A stretch of DNA of 64,000 nt from Nocardia araoensis NBRC 100135 (GTDB lineage: Bacteria; Actinomycetota; Actinomycetes; Mycobacteriales; Mycobacteriaceae): positions 1 to 64,000 of the forward strand of contig NZ_BAFR01000203.1 of assembly GCF_000308435.1 (NCBI RefSeq), written 5' to 3'. Below the pieces are notes generated by a model. The model had not been told where the DNA came from. It ran no database searches and was given only the letters and a program-made list of their open reading frames with translations. Each line of letters opens with the position of its first letter. Positions within the stretch are counted from its first letter, which is position 1. Positions 59,546 through 64,000 of this stretch are shown here, one piece after another. A program made the translations under genes and the position numbers.

Positions 59546-59992
59546 TTACTTCGCGTGCTTCTCGATCAGGTCGCCGACCCGCGGCAGCGCCTCGATGACG
59601 TTCTTCTTCGCGGAGGAACGCATCGAGGAGTAGACCTTCTGCAGGGCAGGACGGCTGGAAGCCTCGGCCCTGGCGTCGGTGACGGCGAGCAACGCCTCGG
59701 CGACCTCGTCGGACTTGGCGACGAGCAGGTCGGCGAACTTGCCGGTGCCCGACGCCGTGTACTCCTGCCAGAACGGCTCCAGCTGCGCGACCAACTTGGG
59801 CGCCAACGACTCCAGCGCATCGGGCACAATGGACGGGCTGATCTTCTTGACCGCCGCGTAGCCACCCTTCACAGCCAGGCCGGACGCACCACCCTTGTCC
59901 GAGACCTCGGCGTCGAGAACCTCGACGGCGTCGGCAAGGAAAGCCGGGCGCTTCGCGTCGTCGAGCAGGGATTCAGACAGTGCTGCAACCAC
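59546..59992 (-). CDS. Conserved actinobacterial protein (DUF6918-like)
   Basis: 148 residues from GTG 59992, chosen for the strong GGAGGAACCT 7 bases upstream. Helical throughout: ALSESLLDDAKRPAFLADAV, VSDKGGASGLAVKGGYAAVK, then VPDALESLAPKLVAQLEPFW. No enzyme motif. It matches what I recall of the DUF6918 family, function unknown. Confidence 0.7.
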   Translation of the reverse strand: MVAALSESLLDDAKRPAFLADAVEVLDAEVSDKGGASGLAVKGGYAAVKKISPSIVPDALESLAPKLVAQLEPFWQEYTASGTGKFADLLVAKSDEVAEALLAVTDARAEASSRPALQKVYSSMRSSAKKNVIEALPRVGDLIEKHAK

Positions 59993-60066
59993 TTTCAGGT
60001 TCCTCCGGATCGGTATCGATGAACGAGCGAGGGCAACTATACGTGCCCGCGCCAGCATTCACCCGG

Positions 60067-60723
60067 CTACGGCTGCCACGGTAGCAACTCGACCATCAAA
60101 CCTTCGCAGTCAGCGAGGAGATCGCCCTGCTCATCGAGCAATTCGGCGGTGATAAAAGTTTTTCGCCCTTCGATCCGGTCGACCCGTCCGCGAACCGTCA
60201 GTTCCGTCTCGAGCGGAGTGATCTTGCGGTAGTTGACGTGAAGATACGCGGTGCGGCTGATCGGCCGTCCGGCGTAATGCACGATCATGCCGAGCAGATC
60301 GTCGAACAGCAGCGGCAGCACACCGCCGTGCGCGGCCCCGTTACCGCCGAGATGGAAGCGGCGGAACACACCCGTCATCTCGATGCCGTCCGGGCCCGCC
60401 GAGACCACCTGCCACGGCAGCAGCAGAAGGCTTCCCCGCCCTGGCAATTCGACGGCACGGCCCGCCGGGCCTTGCAATTCGGGCGCGCGGTAGGGCTCGA
60501 GCAGGTCGATCAGCTCGCGAGCTCTGGCTTGCGCGGCCCCGAAGACCTCGTCCGGCGCGTCCACGGACACCGCGAGATCCTGCAACGTGCGCATGGCGTC
60601 CACGAATCCGCCGAAGTTCGGCCCGACCTTCGCGGACGTGACCTTCGGGAACCCGCCGTGCTTCTCGTACCGGGATCGGTCCACCGCGCTCCGGTCGATA
60701 ACCGGTTTCACTCGCTCGCTCAT
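60067..60723 (-). CDS. PaaI family hotdog thioesterase
   Basis: 218 residues from ATG 60723 (MSERVKPVIDRSAVDRSRYE). The hotdog core appears as HLGGNGAAHGGVLPLLFDDL, with the conserved Asn/Gly/His-Gly-Gly pattern, then ISRTAYLHVNYRKITPLETE. Probably acts on a CoA thioester. It sits next to menB, so 1,4-dihydroxy-2-naphthoyl-CoA is a possible substrate (inference). Confidence 0.85.
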   Translation of the reverse strand: MSERVKPVIDRSAVDRSRYEKHGGFPKVTSAKVGPNFGGFVDAMRTLQDLAVSVDAPDEVFGAAQARARELIDLLEPYRAPELQGPAGRAVELPGRGSLLLLPWQVVSAGPDGIEMTGVFRRFHLGGNGAAHGGVLPLLFDDLLGMIVHYAGRPISRTAYLHVNYRKITPLETELTVRGRVDRIEGRKTFITAELLDEQGDLLADCEGLMVELLPWQP

Positions 60724-60886
60724 ACCTGCACGGTAACGCGTGGTTTTACACCGTCAAATCGAGGCACCGCTGACGTGGCGCGGATAGCCGGGATCCGGTG
60801 CGACCGACGACCGGTCAGCGAGACCCATGGGGTTGTGCACCTCGCGTCGTGACCGCTTACGCGCCCTTACCGGCCCGACCACGCCT

Positions 60887-60910
60887 TTCGAGCAGAGCGA
60901 GACCTAGCAT
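60887..60910. repeat. Copy 2 of the second short repeat, just before menB
   Basis: TTTCGAGCAGAGCGAGACC then TAGCAT, ending 6 bases before the menB GTG; it differs from copy 1 at three positions. Confidence 0.4.
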
Positions 60911-60916
60911 TGCCCG

Positions 60917-61810
60917 GTGACGTTCAATCCGAAGCTGTGGCGCCCCGTTCCGGGATTCGAGAACCTGACCGACATCACCTATCACCGGCACATCGAGCAG
61001 GGCACCGTGCGTGTCGCGTTCGACCGGCCGGAGGTGCGCAACGCGTTCCGCCCGCACACGGTCGACGAACTCTACCGGGCCCTCGACCACGCGCGGATGA
61101 CTCCGGACGTCGGTGCGGTGCTGCTCACCGGCAACGGTCCGAGCCCCAAGGACGGCGGCTGGGCGTTCTGCTCCGGCGGTGATCAGCGCATCCGCGGTCG
61201 CAGCGGCTACCAGTACGCCAGCGGCGAGACCTCGGACACGGTCGACCAGGCCCGCGCTGGCCGCCTGCACATCCTGGAGGTGCAGCGGTTGATCCGTTTC
61301 ATGCCGAAGGTGGTGATCGCACTGGTGAACGGCTGGGCCGCGGGCGGCGGTCACAGCCTGCACGTGGTCTGCGATCTCACCTTGGCCAGCCGCGAGCACG
61401 CCCGGTTCAAGCAGACCGACGCCGACGTGGGCAGCTTCGACGGCGGCTACGGCAGCGCGTACCTGGCCAAGATGGTCGGCCAGAAGTTCGCCCGCGAGAT
61501 CTTCTTCCTCGGCCGCCCCTACACCGCCGAGGAAATGCACCAGATGGGCGCGGTGAACAAGGTCGTCGACCACGCCGAACTGGAGGACGTCGCGCTGGAG
61601 TGGACCGCCGACATCAACGGCAAGTCCCCGCAGGCCCAGCGCATGCTGAAGTACGCGTTCAATTTGCTGGACGACGGTCTGGTGGGCCAGCAACTTTTCG
61701 CGGGCGAGGCGACCAGGATGGCCTACATGACCGATGAAGCCGTCGAAGGCCGCGACGCCTTCCTGGAGAAGCGCAAACCGGACTGGACCCCCTACCCCTG
61801 GTACTTCTGA
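60917..61810 (+). CDS. menB: 1,4-dihydroxy-2-naphthoyl-CoA synthase
   Basis: 297 residues, GTG start. Crotonase fold: VRVAFDRPEVRNAFRPHTVD, FCSGGDQRIRGRSGYQY, NGWAAGGGHSLHVVCDLTLA, then QTDADVGSFDGGYGSAYLAK and the C-terminal WTPYPWYF. These are the MenB hallmarks. It closes the second ring of the naphthoquinone. A VOC gene begins one base after its stop. Confidence 0.96.
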   Translation: MTFNPKLWRPVPGFENLTDITYHRHIEQGTVRVAFDRPEVRNAFRPHTVDELYRALDHARMTPDVGAVLLTGNGPSPKDGGWAFCSGGDQRIRGRSGYQYASGETSDTVDQARAGRLHILEVQRLIRFMPKVVIALVNGWAAGGGHSLHVVCDLTLASREHARFKQTDADVGSFDGGYGSAYLAKMVGQKFAREIFFLGRPYTAEEMHQMGAVNKVVDHAELEDVALEWTADINGKSPQAQRMLKYAFNLLDDGLVGQQLFAGEATRMAYMTDEAVEGRDAFLEKRKPDWTPYPWYF

Positions 61811-61811
61811 C

Positions 61812-62204
61812 ATGGACATCCTCAGCAGCCGGATCATCCTGCGTCCCGCCGACTACCAGGCCACGCTCGCGTTCTACCGGGACGGGCTGGAACTGGCCAT
61901 CGCGCGGGAGTATCCGGGCGGAACCGTCTTCTTCGCTGGGCAGTCGCTGATCGAGGTGGCCGCGCACGGCGGCTCGGGCAGGTCGTCGTCGTTCGATGGC
62001 GCGATCTGGCTCCAGGTGCGCGACGTCTCCGCCGCCGCGGTGGAACTCGCGCTGAAGGGCATCGCGATCGACCGCGCGCCGGTCGAGGAGCCGTGGGGTC
62101 TGCACGAGATGTGGGTGCGCGATCCCGACGGTGTGCCGATCGTTCTGGTGGAGGTCCCGCCGACTCATCCGATCCGGCGGGATACGCGCTGGCAGGAGTC
62201 GTAG
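61812..62204 (+). CDS. VOC family protein
   Basis: 130 residues from ATG 61812. SSRIILRPADYQATLAFYRD opens the fold; the C-terminal half has EEPWGLHEMWVRDPDGVPIV. Probably cotranscribed with menB, being one base downstream. Confidence 0.85.
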   Translation: MDILSSRIILRPADYQATLAFYRDGLELAIAREYPGGTVFFAGQSLIEVAAHGGSGRSSSFDGAIWLQVRDVSAAAVELALKGIAIDRAPVEEPWGLHEMWVRDPDGVPIVLVEVPPTHPIRRDTRWQES

Positions 62205-62464
62205 CGACGGTTCCGTTCGGTAGTACGGCGAGCCGCATCGAGTTGCCAACGCGTCAACTGGCGAGGACGATAACGCTCGGATGGCCACCCGACCGCCGAC
62301 GTCCGGGCCGGCTGTGTCCGTGTCCCGTCCGACGAGTGAATCGCAGTCTCGATGCCTGTCGTACTTGAGCCCCGAACCGACCGGGTGGCCGCGCCGCGGG
62401 TGCGCCACTCCGGCATACCGACCCGTTCCGCACGCTGCGGCGCGGGCATGACACGATCCCTACC
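62205..62464. other. Intergenic region before the menE leader
   Basis: 260 bases without a supported gene. Short frames are Arg/Pro-rich and lack ribosome sites. It should hold the menE promoter, but no clear -35/-10 pair is visible. Confidence 0.4.
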
Positions 62465-62545
62465 GTGAGGGAGTGCAGCGAGCGAGCCATGGGCACAGCG
62501 GCTCTGGGCACCACCGAGCCGGGCGAGCGGCGAGGCATGGCATGA
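62465..62545 (+). CDS. Leader ORF (SERSER-type element) coupled to menE
   Basis: 26 codons from GTG 62465, beginning VRECSERAMGTA and ending RGMA, with the TGA (62543-62545) overlapping the menE ATG (ATGA). GCGAGG is 6 bases before the menE start. Same length, same first residues and same MA-stop ending as the secE leader. Confidence 0.5.
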   Translation: MRECSERAMGTAALGTTEPGERRGMA

Positions 62546-63702
62546 CCAAGAAACTGCGTACCTTGCCGATGCCGACCGGGTCCGGCCTCGGCGACGTCAT
62601 GCCTCACCTGCGGGAGGCGCTGGAAGGTAACGGGGTTGCCTGGCTGCCCATTCCCACCAGCGATCGGCGCGAGGCTCGGCGCCTGAGCGACGCCTTGTCG
62701 CCGGGCGAGCCGATCGACGAGGAGATCGCTCTCGTGGTGACCACCTCCGGCACCACGGGGGTGCCGAAGGGAGCGATGCTCAGCTCGGCGGCCCTTCGCG
62801 CGAGCGGCACCGCGACCCACGACCGGCTCGGCGGCCCCGGCAACTGGTTGCTGGCCCTGCCGACCCATCACATCGCCGGTATTCAGGTGCTGTTGCGCAG
62901 CATCCTGGCGGGGACCGAACCCACCGTGCTGGACGTGTCCGGCGGATTCCTGCCCGAGGCACTGGCGGGCGCGATCTCCGGCATGCGCGGAGAGCGGCGC
63001 TACACGGCCCTGGTCCCGACCCAGTTGATCAAAGCGTTGGAGTCGCCGGCCGCCACCACCGCGCTGGCCGAGCTCGACGGCGTGCTGGTGGGCGGCGCGG
63101 CCACTCCGCTTCCGGTCTACGAGCGCGCGCGAGCCGCAGGCATCACCGTCGTGCGCACCTATGGCATGAGCGAGACCTGCGGCGGCTGCGTGTACGACGG
63201 CGTGCCGCTGGAGGGCACGAAGATTCGTATCGAAGACGGCCGTGTCGTGCTGGGCGGCGCGATGATCGCCTCTGGCTACCGCAATCAGCCCGATCATCCC
63301 GCGTTCGCCGAGCCCGGCTGGTTCCGTACCGAGGACGCGGGCACCTTCGACAACGGCGTGCTGAGCATCACCGGGCGGCTGGACGAGGCGATCACGACCG
63401 GCGGCCTGCTGGTGATCCCGCAGGTCGTCGAGGCCGTGCTGATCAACCACCCGGCGATCAGCGAGGTGGTCGTCCTCGGCCTGCCCGACGAACGACTCGG
63501 CCAGCGCGTCGCCGTCGCGGTGATCCCGGCCCCCGGTGCCACACCGGACTTGGCTGAGCTGCGCGAATACGTCAGCGACGAACTGGACTCCATCGCCGCC
63601 CCGCGCGAACTGGCCGTCCTCGACGAGTTCCCGCTCCGCGGCCCTGGCAAGCCCGACCGCGTCAAACTGCGGGAATACCTCTTGGCCGAGTCGACCCGCT
63701 AG
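62542..63702 (+). CDS. menE: o-succinylbenzoate--CoA ligase
   Basis: 386 residues from ATG 62542. An ANL-superfamily adenylating enzyme: VVTTSGTTGVPKGAMLS (ATP loop), VVRTYGMSETCGGCVYDG, FRTEDAGTF, ITGRLDEAITTGG and the C-terminal Lys region GKPDRVKL. Short, as MenE in actinobacteria is. It activates o-succinylbenzoate for MenB. Downstream of the leader ORF at 62465. Confidence 0.94.
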   Translation: MTKKLRTLPMPTGSGLGDVMPHLREALEGNGVAWLPIPTSDRREARRLSDALSPGEPIDEEIALVVTTSGTTGVPKGAMLSSAALRASGTATHDRLGGPGNWLLALPTHHIAGIQVLLRSILAGTEPTVLDVSGGFLPEALAGAISGMRGERRYTALVPTQLIKALESPAATTALAELDGVLVGGAATPLPVYERARAAGITVVRTYGMSETCGGCVYDGVPLEGTKIRIEDGRVVLGGAMIASGYRNQPDHPAFAEPGWFRTEDAGTFDNGVLSITGRLDEAITTGGLLVIPQVVEAVLINHPAISEVVVLGLPDERLGQRVAVAVIPAPGATPDLAELREYVSDELDSIAAPRELAVLDEFPLRGPGKPDRVKLREYLLAESTR

Positions 63703-63887
63703 CGGATCGCGGGAGTGGGCCGGGCGCGCAAGTGGCGGCTCAGATCGCCCGTCAGGCGGATGTGCACCCGGCGCTCCGCGAATGGCCACTGCCCGTCGAC
63801 GCGTTCGAAGCGGTCGTGGTAGCGGCCTGCCGTACATAACAGCACCATGCAAGAGCCGTGCAAGTCCGGGCATCCACAGTTGTCCAC
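63699..63887 (-). pseudogene. C-terminal fragment of a SnoaL-like (NTF2-fold) gene
   Basis: The frame ends with GRYHDRFERVDGQWPFAERR and VHIRLTGDLSRHL, the C-terminal strands of a SnoaL-like protein that is normally about 130-150 residues. Only about 45 residues are kept; the sequence before GRYHDRF is unrelated. Decayed remnant; its stop shares CTAG with menE. Confidence 0.6.
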
Positions 63888-64000
63888 ATGACTTCTTTCG
63901 CACCAACTTCAGCGCTCGCCGTCGAGGCGGACGGCCTGGTCAAGGTGTTCGGGGAACAGCGGGCCGTCGACGGCGTGAGCCTGGCGGTGCCGCAGGGCTC
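63888..64000 (+). CDS. ABC transporter ATP-binding protein (DrrA-like), 3' end outside window
   Basis: From ATG 63888 the first 37 residues read ALAVEADGLVKVFGEQRAVD and GVSLAVPQG, the usual N-terminus of a DrrA/CcmA-type ABC ATPase just before Walker A. The gene continues beyond the window. Confidence 0.75.
   Translation, partial: MTSFAPTSALAVEADGLVKVFGEQRAVDGVSLAVPQG

Noticed and set aside
60067..60723. The MSERV start of the PaaI gene as another SERSER leader copy.
   Set aside because: Only ATGAGCGAGCGAGTGAA matches; there is no second repeat unit and no stop/start overlap.

Overview
The window is high-GC actinobacterial DNA, most likely from a Nocardia-like member of the Mycobacteriales (inference). 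The reasons are a complete mce lipid-import operon with yrbE permeases and an MceG ATPase, a HadA/HadB mycolic-acid dehydratase fusion, an FprB-type ferredoxin-reductase, an MgtA-type mannosyltransferase, and a gene order that follows the Mycobacterium tuberculosis rpoB-to-secE and men regions. All calls come from reading the sequence; no database search was run.

Layout. 1-10 kb: the end of a lytic transglycosylase gene, an acyl-ACP thioesterase, fprB, a SixA-like phosphatase, small enzymes, a merR/aldo-keto reductase/monooxygenase operon with a textbook 19-bp-spacer MerR promoter, a CMD-GNAT fusion and a pirin. 10-14 kb: an ArsR/SRPBCC pair, a secreted protein, an XRE regulator divergent from an aldo-keto reductase, and a truncated hotdog gene. 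14-22 kb: rpoC and rpoB on the minus strand. 22-34 kb: a minus-strand operon mceG-yrbEA-yrbEB-mceA-F plus two Mce-associated membrane proteins. 34-41 kb: rplL, rplJ, an FMN reductase, rplA, rplK, nusG, secE, tRNA-Trp, hadAB, rpmG, tRNA-Met, tRNA-Thr and tRNA-Tyr, all on the minus strand. 41-50 kb: yajQ, a MarR regulator, htpX, idsA/grcC divergent from menJ, an AraC/VOC pair, mgtA and menG. 50-54 kb: a giant nitrate reductase-flavoprotein fusion. 54-57.7 kb: a TetR/aldo-keto reductase pair and small genes. 57.7-64 kb: menD, menB, menE, thioesterase and VOC genes, a truncated SnoaL-like gene, and the start of an ABC ATPase.

Functional themes are transcription and translation, mycolate and lipid transport at the envelope, menaquinone biosynthesis (idsA, menJ, menG, menD, menB, menE; no menA, menC or menF here), and nitrate assimilation.

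The most unusual observation is a dispersed short element beginning GTGAGCGAGCG. Upstream of four unrelated genes (merR, an Mce-associated gene, secE, menE) it forms a 15-26-codon leader ORF. The leader's TGA overlaps the next gene's start codon (GTGA or ATGA), and a GCGAGG motif near its end sits 6-7 bases before that start. In idsA the same element is read in frame as an N-terminal extension (MSERSER).
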